From Watersipora subatra (Eukaryota > Bryozoa > Gymnolaemata > Cheilostomatida > Watersiporidae): 64,000 bases of DNA. Of this stretch, positions 13,101-25,450 are shown piece after piece. The notes under the pieces are model-generated. The model saw only the letters and a list, made by a program, of their open reading frames with translations. It ran no database searches and was not told where the DNA came from. Numbering within the stretch: the first letter of the stretch is position 1; the number at the start of each line of letters is the position of its first letter. The stretch covers positions 30,883,191 through 30,947,190 of the forward strand of contig NC_088708.1 in assembly GCF_963576615.1 (NCBI RefSeq), read 5' to 3'. The position numbers and the translations under genes were made by a program.

Positions 13101-13213
13101 TTTATCTTAGTATAGCCGTCGGATTCAGGCAAGTCTACAAGCGGTGTAACCAATTGCGAGTCGTTTATAGTGTAGTGATTACAAGCCATCTCTCCGCGGT
13201 GATCATACCCCAT
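10146..13213 (-). CDS. TMEM41B: TMEM41B, VTT-domain ER scramblase
   Basis: Exons on the minus strand: 13213-12966, 12513-12385, 12054-11961, 11088-10984, 10621-10483, 10315-10146. All have GT-AG borders and matching phases, giving 294 aa (human about 291). In this family the protein is an ER multi-pass lipid scramblase that acts with VMP1 in autophagosome and lipoprotein formation. A first membrane helix lies at ~55-76, followed by EEEKVHMKLPRNMEDA, then the core QTFAIPGSIFLSVLSG, a GASCCYGLFSVVGR loop, and the signature FLRITPFLPNWFINIASPV and GVAPPSFLAIQTG. The start at 13213 is the first ATG in the exon's frame: upstream, the frame meets a TAG without another ATG. RHREHMLNY and PNWFIN favour the B paralogue over TMEM41A. 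Confidence 0.95.
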
Positions 13214-13789
13214 GTGACTCAATTTGTCATGAGAAACATCACCTGCGCCATTACTTACTACCTCCAGCAATGATAAACTTGAATAAATACAGCTTAAAAC
13301 CTACCATTGACGAATAAAGCGCCAAGTTCAAACGTGTGGCCAGCACTAGTGTTTCAGCAATACAGTCCATTTACAAAAAGCTGATACCAAAAATTTTTTT
13401 TATTGCAATTATACAAAATAAATGAAATATTGCGCAACTTCTACTTATAAGATTCAATGACATAGAATTGAACATAGTTTTAAATTTGAAGTAACTTTGT
13501 TAATCAAAAGCTCAGAAAAACAACTCTGACGATTGTCTGGATATAAAAACAAAAACATCAAAAATGCTCTTTTTGATGCTGTGTGCGCCTGAAATAAATT
13601 GCCTAAGGTATGCTCTTTCTAATTTAGTCATGCATATTTCTGAATACATAAACAATCGTGTTAAATAAGAACAATCCCATAAAATATACTAGTAAAAAGG
13701 GTAAATATAAGTTCGATCAGAATGTTTTACTGTAGATCAACAGATAGGTGATTACTGACGTTTCTCTTAGACCATAAACAGATGCAACT

Positions 13790-13984
13790 TCAAAAAATCA
13801 TTAGCCCAGTAGATAGATTAGTGGCTTCTTCCTCTAGAAGAAAACAGGTAAGCGGAACACATATTGGCATACCATGGGTAGTGTCTGGCTCACTTCTGTT
13901 ATATAGAGGTCGTCTAGAGCGAACGTCCTGGCTACTTGACATACCATTACATTCATTCGATGCTCTGTGTGCAGCTAAAGACAT
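13790..13984 (-). other. Open frame upstream of TMEM41B, possible 5' exon
   Basis: A 64-codon frame begins with ATG at 13984 on the same strand as TMEM41B and contains several GT-rich donor-like sites. None gives a phase that joins cleanly to the TMEM41B first coding exon, and TMEM41B already has a full-length protein without it. It may be a non-coding leader exon or chance. Confidence 0.15.
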
Positions 13985-15855
13985 TCTGATGTTCTATTAA
14001 ATTAGACTAAGAGTTGAGTCACTTACTGTCTTCCTGGTATGACTTCTGCAAAATGCGAAACACAGTATTACAAACTAGGTTGTTAAGATAAAACACTAAA
14101 GACGGCCACTGTTTAATCAGTAGTATGTACTAAATGCATTAACAGTGGTTTTATAACATGTTGTATAATTATTTTAAAAACTATAAACATGTCACTTATA
14201 ACAACTTGCTTATTAACCTTTAGTGATGCGATACAACTAATTGCTTTATGATAGTGTTTGTTATTAGGCTCATTGTTAATGTTTTAGTAAAAAACATCTT
14301 TTTGAATAAAATATATCATCTCCAACTAGAATTATTATACCCATTGCAAAAAATAAACGTGATTAAATAAAACAAATGTCGTACTAATATTTTAGATAAA
14401 AGAACTAGCTACAATGATTTACATGAACATGTGGTTTATACTCAAAAATCTACATATTTTCATTAGCGATAGAGCGAGCACTTTATTCACGCGTACTCGT
14501 TTTGCAGTAGCCTAATGACTAAAGACAAAGCTGCCTGAAACGGCTAACAAATATACATGAAATTGTAAAATCAAGAGCAAAACACTATTTTAAATAGTTT
14601 ACAAATACCTGCCTCATTTCAATGAGGCATAAGTTTTGTGTGCGCTTAAAATTGTCTTCTAAAATTATGAAGTTGAAACTTTCAGCACGAAATTAGCCTG
14701 AATATCAATGATCTGTATAAAACTGCAATGACTTCGTTATGACTTACACTTTAAGTAGAGCAGTTATAGATCAACGAATAAATAGCAGTGGTTTGTGGCT
14801 TATAAAAGGTTCAACTTATTTGGCAATCGCCTATGTTTGTAGAATCATCGCTGTAAGTCTTTGGCTTTGGAGGATAAGAGGTTCACAAGTACTAATTCCT
14901 AATCGGTTATCGGTTGATATATATATAGTCCCGACAAATTAAAAAAATTAAACATTGGCTGATAGGCTAATCAGAAGTGTGAAACTTGTGGTGTGACTCC
15001 TGCAGAACAACTTCTATGAAACCGCCCATCGTCATCATTGAGCACTACTCTAAAATCGCTGCGTCTTTTTTGTACTTTTTCGACACTCACCAAATAATTA
15101 CTACGACGCGTTTCTATGGAGACAAAAACTTTCATATACGTACACGTATATAGCGTACGGCTAAAAGAACATCGATACTATTAGTATTGTCTAATACTTA
15201 TGTATATAGTTACATCAATGATATACAGCCCCCACATTAGGGGGCTGTATATCATTAGTAACATGCAATGAAGCCCGTCACTTGAACTATCTACAGCTAA
15301 TGAAAAATAATTTCAAACAAGATATTCGCCAGTTGAATGAGGATGTTGGTAAAAGAAGCTGTTTTATAATCATGTGGGATAGTACATGTATGTAGATATT
15401 CGAGGCTTCCTAGTGATTAGCCAGTAACACGGGACTGACTTTCATGGAAAGCCAGGGCTTTAACAAGCTAACTTTTTACAGGAAAGCCGAGGGACTGACA
15501 GGTCTCGATATATAAGCAGGAGTTTAACAGAAGCTTGGCAGAAGGCTCAGCGGAGAGCAAGTGAGCTGATCATCTGTATTGCCGTGCTTCTACTGACAAG
15601 CAATATGCGCTGTGAAGATTGGACTTGTGAGTCCATTGGGTAGCAATGAGGCTCCTGATTTGGTTTGCCTACGGGTTGGCAGTAGGGACTGTTGTGAGAT
15701 CGGTGACAGCATCCTGCTGTGGGCGTGTATTGCCGTGGTGGTGAAGACAGGTGGCAAAGGGAAGGTTGGTGTGTCATCGTACCAGCTTGGTGCTGCGCAG
15801 CCATATTCTTGCTATATTGCTAACAAATCAACCACCTCGCTTTTATTAGCTTGAA
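13985..15855. other. Intergenic between TMEM41B and the retroelement cluster
   Basis: No gene recognised. It contains a perfect 17-bp palindrome at 15217-15256 (listed separately). The frames at 15547-15854 on both strands show no family resemblance. Confidence 0.4.
15217..15256. repeat. Perfect 17-bp palindrome, hairpin A
   Basis: AATGATATACAGCCCCC (15217-15233), loop ACATTA, then the exact reverse complement (15240-15256). The arm resembles the palindrome at 40900-40941, which shares AATGATATACAG and CCC. No terminator, tRNA or coding context explains it. Confidence 0.8.
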
Positions 15856-16719
15856 GCAAGAAAAAGAATGCTCTTCAATACACCCGCGTATATACATTTA
15901 AAAACTTCAGTAAACTGAGAAACCTACAAAATCATGTAGGCCTGTGTAAGAAGCTTTGCCTCCTAAATCGGGTCTGGTTTTCTTAGCTTTAGTTCCTGAA
16001 ACATAGTCAGGCACTCGAGTGACGCCTGCATATACAACATGCTCTTCTTTTTTAGCTTTGAACACAGACACTGTAACTATTGGTGTTCAAACATAAATGT
16101 TACCACTCACAGGAATCATGTTAGGATGCAACAAGCTTCAGACACAGCCTCTGACATGCAGGTGTACTATTCTCTGGTACACTAATAGGGCCTGCAGTCA
16201 TCATGAGCATGCCAAGGTGTTAATTAGGAGTGTACTAATAATACAGGAGCATGAAGATAGCCTGCGAACTATATGTTAACTTAGTACTAAAATCGAAATT
16301 GGCCTTACCTGTATAGTTTGAGTTATCCTTTTTCCATACCAACTCTCTGGGCCGTAGCAGCTCTCGTCAGCCATACTTGTTATTTCCAGCCCTAACCTGC
16401 AAGTTTTGAGTACATGCCTGTTCCTGTTTCTGCCTGCTCCTGTGCCTTGACTAGGCATCTGGGTCACTCTCTCCTACCGACATCATCGGGCCATTTGAGT
16501 CATGCAGTGTGAATCCTAAGCTCTTCCTCAGAGTCTGGCTCCTCTTTTATTAGGGCATCCTGCGCCTCCATTTGCTCAGCCAATAAGTTTTTTTAAGCTA
16601 CCATGCTATCTGTTTCAGCATGGCTAGCCTCACAGCTAGTACATGTTGCTGCTGAAACAGCATATTCTGCACTTCCCTGATTTGAGATGTGGGGAGCTAA
16701 GTGAACCTTCTCCGCAGAG

Positions 16720-17256
16720 TTACAGCTGCTTGCCTGCAGATAGTTTTGCCTGAGCCTCATTAACCTCCCGGTTAGTGCATGTTGCTGCCAAAAAAGCATC
16801 CTCTGCGCTTCCCTGATAAAAGGTGTGGAGAGCTAAGTGAGCCTCCTCGCCGACAAACAGCTGGTTGTCTGTAAGTAACTTTATCTTAGCTTGAGTAGCA
16901 GGTAGCTTAGCGCCCTTCAGAACTTTGTTTTTTAAAGTAGCCAAGTTTGCCGAGGCATCCTTGAACTCCTTGAGCTCATTTCCTATGTCCAACTGCAGCT
17001 GTCTCAAACTGACCTCTACAGCTGCAATACCCTTTCTATACTGTCCTTCAATTATTGACTTGCGTTCAGCAAGGACATGTTTACACTGTTGAATGACCTC
17101 ATGTGACATGAAACCTGACTGAACCTTATTAAGGACGCTGCTCACTTGATCCAGGAAAGGTTGCGGTTCACCCTGAACTACCTCTGTATAGCCGAAGCTA
17201 CGAGTATGTGCTTTTGTTTTTGGACCCACTTCTTCTGAGCTGGTACTATTTATCAT
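16720..17256 (-). CDS. 178-aa coiled-coil-like frame inside the LTR element
   Basis: An uninterrupted frame starting at ATG 17256 lies downstream of the protease-like stretch. The protein is rich in Lys, Glu, Gln, Leu and Ala, with heptad-like runs (for example QLQLDIGNELKEFKDASANL), and has no membrane segment or zinc motif. I do not recognise a family. Its last ~40 codons are echoed just downstream (16735-16606) by a diverged tandem copy of about 125 bp, recognisable by HLALHTFYQGSAEDA against HLAPHISNQGSAEYA. It is the best preserved frame of the element. It may be a captured or element-specific accessory gene, or the remains of a structural gag-like protein. Confidence 0.4.
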   Translation of the reverse strand: MINSTSSEEVGPKTKAHTRSFGYTEVVQGEPQPFLDQVSSVLNKVQSGFMSHEVIQQCKHVLAERKSIIEGQYRKGIAAVEVSLRQLQLDIGNELKEFKDASANLATLKNKVLKGAKLPATQAKIKLLTDNQLFVGEEAHLALHTFYQGSAEDAFLAATCTNREVNEAQAKLSAGKQL

Positions 17257-17579
17257 TGATACCTTTCCTGGTCAATCTTCATTCCTGTCTTTCTCATCTC
17301 CAGAACTTTTACTTTTTCCATTAAATTTATTTGTCAAGTTTTGCAACTTGCCATCATCTGTAAGATGCAAAAATAGATTAGCGATAATGGGTCAGGAGGC
17401 AACAATATAACTGGTTTAAAACTTTTTGCACATAATGCATTTAAAACAGCTAATAATTTTAGCTACCTTAACTCATTTATGCCCACAAGGTTTTTCCTCA
17501 ATCATTTTATAACATGAACTTCAGTGACCATAGATCTGTATCTCCTTACCAATTAAATCTCTGCTTTGCCTACCACTTT

Positions 17580-18850
17580 TAACTCACAACCATTCACTGC
17601 AGTCAGAACACTTGATGGCTTCCTTGACTGTAAATCTACCATGTTGGCTACTTCTTTGGTTATTGTTAAACATTCAGCCCCTGTATCAATCACAAAATCA
17701 ACCTAGTTACCAATTATTTTTAAAGTTTTTACTATTTCATCATTTAGGACCATATAAAAAACCTATATACTCCTACTGAGATGACGGGAACAAGTGCAAC
17801 CCCTGTCTCTTCTACTTGAACCTTTGTCCATACTCCTATCAATTTCGCTACTGCTACTTCTATCATCGCAGTACCTGTTAATAGCTTGTTTCCAAGAGTC
17901 CTCAGAACCATTTTTAGCAAAGTTAACACTAGTATGACCTTTCCTGTTGCAAATAAAACACTTAGCAGCAAAACAATTGTGCAGCTGGTGTTACCAACTG
18001 CCACAGTTGTAGCATTTATCACTTTTAGGTGAAAGTTCACCCTTAGATCTAGTACGACAGTTATTTCTACCAGCACTAAAATCTCTAAAAGACCCACTAG
18101 AGTTTCTATATTGGCTCCTACATTCATGTGTAGCAGACTCATGACGCGAAGATCTACACCCAACCTTGGAATACCGCTTCTTAGACCTATTCTCATAATA
18201 GTCCTTACATTCCTACTGAGAGATTTTATTACCTTTTGCACCTTCACTAGAGTAACAACTAGCGCTTCCAGTTTTATGTTAAGATTGCCTAGAAATAATG
18301 GCCATTACTTATGAAACCTCGGTACCTCTAGCTGTAGCCTTAACATCTTTTATTACAGCTTCTGATTCATGAGCAAGTTGTTTAGTCATGAGATTATCTG
18401 ATAACCTTGCCCAATATAAATCATTTTCCTGTATCAATTGCCTATAGCTTTGACTCTCGGAGTCCATTAACATCTATCGCAAAAATTATCTTTCCTGTTA
18501 TCATCACCACTCAAGTTTAACTTTCTGCTTAGTTTCTCAACTCCTAACATATAGCCGTTTTAGTATTAATCCTATGCCTGAGAATAAGTAACGAAATTGA
18601 TAGTCCTAACATACACTGTCTCTTCTCCACCATATATTCTTTGTAGGTGTTCCATGGCATGCTCATAAATAGAGTCATGTGATTTCAAACCAAATCCTAC
18701 AGATTGTAAAGCCGCATGACCATCTTGTGCACTAAATAATGCAACCAGTTTAATGCAACCGTTAAAATTATCCTGACCTCCTTCAGTCTTACTCCTTTGC
18801 AGAGTGGTAAGTTTTACACATAAGCCAAATTCTATTAGCCAAGACTTATA
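17580..18850 (-). pseudogene. Degenerate gag-protease of the LTR element
   Basis: Reading the minus strand, the N-terminal gag region (18850-18570) includes GGEETVYVRTINFVTYSQA. A zinc knuckle CYNC-X4-H-X4-C lies near 18020-17980, with a stop codon inside it. A second knuckle (CFICNRKGH, ~17960-17930) has lost its last Cys to Phe. Further on, FVIDTGAECLTITKEVA (~17700-17650) carries the D-T-G-A signature of retroelement aspartic proteases. In-frame stops and changes of frame show it is no longer translated as one protein. Confidence 0.65.
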
Positions 18851-20094
18851 CAAATTGGCTGCATTACTATTGTTAATAATTAATAACTAATCTGGAGAAT
18901 ACATTAATATTGAACCTGAATGCACCCATCATTAAGAATATCGAAATCGCCTCTACCAGGACCACCACTCAAAAGTAATCAAATACTTACTCTCGCTCTT
19001 CCTGAAACGAACAGGTTACTAATTCTTGTGACACAATCCCTGAACACCTATCCTTACACCACTCTCAAATATGTACACGGGCACTAAACACTGTCAACAC
19101 TGTCAACACTGTCACTGAATTAACTTTTTTTGGAAACCAGGTTTGCCTACAACGTCATATTTTATAATCACTCACCACGTCTTCACGAGCCTATAGCAGA
19201 AAGAAGAATGCTCCATAATACACCCTCACATATATGCATGTATATATTTGGAGACCTCAATAAGCTGCGAAAGTTACATAATCCTGTAGGCCTGTGTAAA
19301 AGGCTTTGTCTCTTAAAGCCAATCTGGTTTCCTTAGCCTAAGTTTTTGAAACATCATCAGGCGCATGAGAGACACCTGCATATACAACAGATATCAAAAA
19401 GAAGAAATGCCTAAACCACATGGAATGTTTTGTGTTAATTGTTGGTAGATTATTTGAAAGTGTGGAAATTGCTAAGTTATCTTTCTGAGTCATACTTTGC
19501 TCACCAGAAATTTCCAGTTCGTGTTTTTTATTTCAATTACCAACATATCGGCAACTGACAATAAACGTTACTTCGGACAGCACTACTGTCAAACAAACCC
19601 AAAGCTCAACTGCCGAGTGGCCAAACAAGTGAAAAACACAAATCTCTTGCTCAGAACAGACTGTAAGTAAAGGAGAGCATTAATAAGGAGTAATTGAATA
19701 GTAGTAGTGCACTCAAAATCTCCTCTACTACTAATGTTTGTGTCCAGGTCAAAGTTTATTACGTAACATAGTTGCAAGTATCGGGGTGACTTCCTAGGAC
19801 ATTGAGAGCGTCGGGTATCTGAAATTTTCTCGTTGGTTGCATATTTGGGAGCTTCCTTTTCAACACTGCTAGCAACCTTAGTCTCCTGAGTGTGGGCTAG
19901 CTGGTGATCTGCTGACATCAGTTCGAGTGGGCGAATGTCTCTTCGATTTCTGCATATAATGTCATCGTCACTGAACAGTGAGTATGATCTGTCACTGAGT
20001 TGCTTGTCAACTACATTCTTTCTCCATTGGCGATGATGATTTTGCCAGTCGCGAACAAGTACTGGCTGTCCTTGGAGCAATAGCTGTAAATCTT

Positions 20095-20650
20095 TCATTT
20101 CTTAAATCTTTCATGCTCCGTCTTAATTGTTTTTTTTCCCCTGACGATTTTTGAGGATGCACTACCCTTTGTTGAGGAATTACTGATTTTGTTGACTGAC
20201 CCAAAAGTTGCTATATTGAACTGGTATTTGTTGCTTCTAAGGGAGTGTGCTGATATTCTAGCCGGGCAAGTTTTAGATCTGGCCATCTACATAATATGTG
20301 TCTTGCACTTTTCACTGCTGATTCAGCTTTGCTATTCAACTACAGGTGGTGTGGTGAGCTATTAGTGTGTGTAAAATGCTAGATCTTGCAAAATGTGGCA
20401 AATTGGTGTGAGGTGAACTGTGGCCTATTATTAGGTATGACAGTCTCCGGAATTCCGGTAAGTTCAGAGTTCTTCCGGTACATTGTGATTATGTATTGTC
20501 CCTTTTGCTTAGAGAGTCATGTTGGCATTCGGGACAATTTTTAACATGTTCCGTAATATCACTTGTCATTTTTAGCCAAAATACTATGTGGCGTGCTTTT
20601 CACAGCGTTGAATTGATTTCATTGTGAGCCACATACAGCAACATTAAAAG
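20095..20650 (-). pseudogene. Gypsy integrase remnant
   Basis: On the minus strand the zinc-binding end reads KMTSDITEHVKNCPECQH (~20580-20525), the HHCC motif of Ty3/Gypsy integrases. Further on, SSPHH...LNSKAESAVKSAR (~20370-20290) corresponds to the end of the DD35E core with its Glu. The downstream tail is the usual EYxxTPLE region. Stops break the frame at several points. Confidence 0.75.
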
Positions 20651-22638
20651 CTTCCTTTGCATATTACTAGAGATAACAACCCGCGAGCTTCATTCCTTTC
20701 TCTATCGGGAGCTCCTCCCTGGTTACAATATATATTTATAGGTCGAGAAATCTGTCTCTTTTAGCGGGTCTGTGTAAGACAGGATAAGTCTTGCAATTTG
20801 ACATTTTGTGCTGTGGCTGATCAATCTCTTCAATCAAGTACCCCTGTAGCGATGAGCCCTAGTTGTTTTTACAAATAGCAAAAAGGTGTTCTGAAGGCTG
20901 TGTGTATTTGGGTATCTCAAAGTAGGAGCCCTGAGAGAGTAGATCTGCTCTGTGCCGCTCTGATTCCTTCTGCCAGCTAACTTTCACGTTAGGTTATTTT
21001 TGTAGTTGGAGCAGCATAGTTTGTAATCTGTGTGAAATTTTAAGAATTAACTTTTTAAAAATCGCCACAAGATTTTTATGGGCTGTATGAATTGTCACGT
21101 CTCTCTGTCCAAATATAAATTGGTCAAAGCGTTCGACAGCAAACACAATATTAAGCATTCGAGTTCTAAAGGTAAGTAATTTTGTTCACAAGTCGTTAGG
21201 CTCCTACAGGCATACGCCATTGGCTTTTCTTGCTGAAGTAAGGCTGCACCAATGCCTGCTGTTGACGCATCAGTTTTTAACAAAATTGACTGTGCAAAGT
21301 CAAAGTATTGTAAGGTGTCTTAGTTTGTCGGTAGGGTCTTTAGTCTGTCAAAAGAGTTAGCTTAGTCTGGAACCCATTCAAAAAATGTTCTTGTTTCAGT
21401 AGTTTTCGCAGCTGTTGTGATTTGGCTGCAAGTTGTTGACAAACATGGACATATATGTCACATATCCAAGTGCTTCATTCCCTGTGAGTCTGTAGTAGTT
21501 CCATTTTTAGTATAGGTTGTATTCTATTAGGGTCTGGTTTGATTTCGCTTGAGGTCACTAGATGATTGGCATATAGTAGATCGTTTTGTAAAAACTAGCA
21601 CTTTTTCTTGGTGAGTTTGAGTCCAATAGCCTATGTACATTCAAACAGTGCTTTTAGATTGTCGCTATGCTGTTGGCGAGTTCTGCCGCAAACCAGTACA
21701 ACATCAGCCACTATTGTCATTCCAGTCAGCCTGATAAGTCCTTCAGTCAGTCTTTATTGAAACTTATCAAAGGGCATGAGGAGATAATTGTATTTCCTTT
21801 GGGTGTCCAAAAGGTAGTAAGTCCTGCCGAGCAATCATCAAAAGATATCTGGTAGAATCCTTCCTTTGCATCACACAGTAAAAAGTATATGGCTTGGTTC
21901 AGTTCCGGGTTACATCATCGATCATAGGTATGAGTGGCTGGTTGCGTTTAATTGCCTTGTTGAGATTCTGAGGGCAACTCTAACTCTCAGACTCTGATAT
22001 CCCCATTTGTTTCTCTCACCGGCTGTAGGTGGTTAATCTAGTCTGGTGCTTAATTTATGTTAGCAACTATACCACGGTCTTCAAGCTTCCTGACCTCCTT
22101 GTTTAAGTCATTTTTCATTGAAAGGAAAACTTTACGTGGTGGGACTTGTATGAGCTGGCAGCCTTTTTTTAACACAATCTTGTAGACACCGGAAAATTGT
22201 CCGAGACCAGTAAAACGTCATCAGAGTCTGTCAGAAGTTTGTGAATGTGGTTGTAACAAGTAGTTGAGATCATATGTATCGGTTTTTTAAACTGCATCAA
22301 ATTCATCTTTTGGTGTGTGCTCCATGAAAGTAGGCTGTGTTGGTTGGTGTCTATCAACAAAATTTTGCGAACAGTGTAGGTTCTATTTTTTTCCAGTACG
22401 GTCAGTTGGGTCTAGCTTCGGGAAGTGCAGAGTCAGGGTTGCGTTTGTGCATGTCAAGTGTGGTTGCCTTAATCGTTCATAGTCATAAGTGCTCAAAGTG
22501 TTACAAGAGGCAGCTGTGTTTAGTTTAAATTCTTTTTTTTTTCTTGGTTGTCTTTGGCTAAGACTGTCACCGTGGTGAGTAGTTTGTGATTTTTGACTTG
22601 CAGTTTTTCTGTTCACTTGTTCATTTTGTTGCTCCTCA

Positions 22639-23180
22639 TCACCTGATAAGTAGTTTCAAGAGAGCTACATTGTAGTTCACTGACTCCTGTGTGCTCTTGG
22701 GTGTCTGTTTAAAACAGCATACCGAGGCATAGTGGTTAAACCTGTTGCACTTATTGCACTGACGGCTGTATACAGGATACGACCTGGGTGGGTGGTTACT
22801 GCCAGAAATTTCACATGTCAGGGCTAAGGTAGTTTGGGTATTGGCCTGTGATAGTCTTGTAGGCATTTTGTAAGGGCGTTTGTGTTTTACAGAATTCACT
22901 AGTTCATTTTTAGTCTGACCAGTCATAGTTTGATAGTCCCTAGTAGTAGTTTCATCTTGTCTATAAAACTCATATGCCTTAGTCAAATCCATGTTGAGTT
23001 GTTCAAATAGCTTTTTCTGGTTTTATCATTTTCTTGTTCGAGAACCACGGCTCGCAGCATCCTTTGATCATGCATGATTTGAAAGTCACATAAGTTAGCG
23101 ATGGTATGCAGCTGCGTGATAAACTCATCTGCAGTTTTGTTTTCTTGTTTACAAGTGAATAATGCATGTGTTTTGGCCAT
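22639..23180 (-). pseudogene. Gypsy gag remnant with CCHC zinc knuckle
   Basis: Two overlapping frames (23180-22983 and 22992-22639) together resemble a Ty3/Gypsy gag: a CKQENKTADEFITQLH retroviral-gag-type helix, then a basic spacer, then the CNKCNRFNHYASVC knuckle (C-X2-C-X4-H-X4-C). The shift between the two frames near 22985 breaks the gene. Confidence 0.65.
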
Positions 23181-23795
23181 TACATTTATGCGTGGCTTAC
23201 AATATTGGTCGAACTAAGTGATCATTTTGTCGTAATTATTTTTGTCCACATCTGTCCACGTAAAAGTGTCATATATTTGGTTGCTTCGTCTTCCTATAGT
23301 TATCAATAACGGTGCAGCTTTTACCTTAGTATTTGTGTCATCTTTGAACATAGCGGTTCAGAAAAGTTCAAAGTCTTTTTCAAATGTCTTCCATTCATCA
23401 GGTAAATCAAGTCCATCAGCAATCGGTTTGAGTGTTAAAAGTTGCTCCATAATGTTGTGGTTTATTTTAAATCATTGTTTATCTAGAGTACCATGTTTTG
23501 TATGAGCTGCTGGTAGAATATTTGCTAGTAGAGTGAGGCATTACTAAGTTATCTTTCCGAGTCATGCTTTGCACTCCAGAAGTGTCTACTTCGTGCTTTT
23601 TATTTTAATCACCAGCATATCGGCAAGTGGCAATAAACAATATTTTGGCCAGCATTACTGTCAAACAAACCTATTGCTTCACTGCTGAGTGGGCAAACAA
23701 AAAGAGAACACAAATCTCATGCTTCGTACCTCATGCTCAGCACCAATTGTAAGTAAAGGCAAGCATTAATAAGGAGTAAATGAATAGTAATAGCA

Positions 23796-24940
23796 AACAA
23801 AAGGTACATTAAAGGACTATCAAGAAAAACAATAATTTCAGAAGCATCAACAAACAAATTAGGCATTTCTAGTTAAACAAATCCATCAGAGAAGATGTGT
23901 GAATTGGCCTGTCAGAAAACTGCCCAATGAAATTAGGGACAAACAGAGACAACTGTAAAAGAGAGCAGCTCCAATGACTCAAGTTTTTTCTCCTTTGTCT
24001 GCTGATCCTGTTTTTGTTCCATCTATTGAGACTCTTTCTACTGCTAAAGCCTTTTTTGTTTTAACTGTTGAGCCTTGCTATCAATGGACTGTCATGGGTC
24101 TCGTTAGACTGTCGAGACTTGTAGACGTTCGGGACTGAGCGAAAGAACATAAATGACCGTTTAGCCAAGATTGTAGCTTTCATTGGCTATTTAAACTTTC
24201 TGTCATTAGCAATATTGTTATAGAATGTTGGTAGTTGTGTATTTTAATTGTTGGTCTTGAAGATATGAAGAAGTATCTTTTACTGGTAAACATCAGTGCC
24301 ATCAGTATTGTTTGTAATAGCTTAACGATTTACTAGTGTCTGAGCCAGTATTAATCATATAAGTTCACCCAACCAAACGCACAAACTAAACATAGTCAGA
24401 ATAGAATAAGATTGTTAAGCAAATACAATACTGATGTACATACATAATTGTGTATAACATAATTCCTCCCAATCCAACATAACACACCAAGAATTGAAGA
24501 ATTAGTTAAAACGGTTATGTTAAAATAAAACACAAAACAACACAACATGTCTTAAACAAAGAATGATGGAAGGTTGACGGGCTGGAAAAACAGGCTGCAA
24601 TCAAGGCTATGAGCAATTTCATCACATCTTCTCTATTGCAGTCGTAGACGTAAAGAGTGTTAGTTTTTATTGATGAGTTCAGGATCTTGTTGCCAGAGCA
24701 GGTATATTTTTACTATTGGTATTTGAGACCGTTTGCTGTTACTTAACATTATAAACAGATATAGGCTAAATGTAATAGAGACCAATGTATGGTTGTCATA
24801 GTCTGTTCATGATTGATTGATTAATTGTTTGATCTGTCATTATTCCGCTATAAAATAGATGGCGTGTCAAACAAATAAATCATTATTTCAATTTTAACTG
24901 CTCAGTGCCGCTGTGAAACTTGGTAAAATATTAAAAAGAT
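23796..24940. other. Between retroelements, nothing recognised
   Basis: AT-rich sequence with no recognised frame. It may include the 3' end of the Gypsy fragment that lies just above it, but no LTR pair was found. Confidence 0.35.
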
Positions 24941-24949
24941 GTCCCTTTA

Positions 24950-25450
24950 GTTCTTCAATAAGAACCACCATTTGGTGCTAGCAAAATATATGAACCATCA
25001 GTCAAACCCGTGCTACTACTACGATGTTGAGTCTGTACTCTAACTATCTCTCCAGCTTCAAGGTGACTCAACAGTTTTTGATGCTGCTCACTCTACAATG
25101 ACTTTCAGAACAAATATGCTAAACCTTCAGTGTCAAGCTTCTTTGGTGCAAGCTGAGGGTCACTCATTGGTAAGGGCACCTGGCTCTTCTGCTAAGGTGA
25201 TCCCAGATCTGCTTTTGGGGTGTCTTTCTAGTTCACAAGTGATAGATACATGTATATATCACTGCCATCATAACCTTCTTGATATTTAGCACTGTTTGTT
25301 CAACAAGACCGTTTGCTTGGCTGTGTTTTGATGAATTGTAGTCTGTTCTACATTTCAGCATTTCGCAATTAGTTACAGTATATCCTTTGGAGGGATATTG
25401 AGACTCAATTCTAGAAATAGTTGGATAGTTTGTTTCGAATTTGGCAAAGT
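24950..25450 (-). pseudogene. Isolated Ty3/Gypsy integrase C-terminal fragment
   Basis: On the minus strand the sequence reads NSSKHSQANGLVEQTVLNIK (~25350-25290), the end of the integrase core with its catalytic Glu. A shifted stretch TPKADLGSP...LPMSD (~25235-25160) follows, then LEAGEIVRVQTQHRSS (~25060-25010), typical of the Gypsy pol C-terminus. Stops and frame changes are present. It does not belong to the element at 19443-23795, which has its own integrase, so it marks a third retroelement. Confidence 0.7.

Larger units (their letters stand above)
15856..19389 (-). mobile_element. Non-autonomous LTR retroelement (gag-protease only)
   Basis: Two direct repeats of about 185-195 bp flank the element: 3' LTR about 15856-16039 and 5' LTR about 19195-19389. 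On the minus strand both begin TGTTGTATATGCAGG. Inside, on the minus strand, come a gag-like region (about 18850-18350), a CCHC zinc knuckle (about 18020-17930) and a protease-like stretch with DTGA (about 17700-17580). A separate coiled-coil frame follows (17256-16720). No reverse transcriptase, RNase H or integrase region is visible in the remaining space. Stops and frame changes interrupt gag, so the copy is dead. The lower LTR border is approximate. Confidence 0.72.
19443..23795 (-). mobile_element. Degenerate Ty3/Gypsy LTR retrotransposon
   Basis: The 3' LTR (19443-19711, ~269 bp) and 5' LTR (23511-23795, ~285 bp) are clearly alignable but diverged, beginning TG and ending CTACCA on the minus strand. 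A purine-rich tract (AGAGGAGATTTTGAG) sits just before the 3' LTR. Between them, minus strand, come gag with a zinc knuckle (CNKCNRFNHYASVC, ~22770-22725), reverse transcriptase (LNKAIKRNQPLIPMIDDV ~21990-21930; the YxDD box near 21710 reads VADVV), RNase H (TDASTAGIGAALLQQ ~21280-21235) and integrase. Many stops and frame shifts make it non-functional. It begins only about 50 bp from the neighbouring LTR element. Confidence 0.85.

Noticed and set aside
13790-13984. First coding exon of TMEM41B
   Set aside because: No donor gives the right phase, and the protein is full length without it.
17744-18247. 167-aa minus-strand frame rich in Val/Leu
   Set aside because: It is the wrong frame of the gag zinc-knuckle region, where the CCHC motif is read in another frame.
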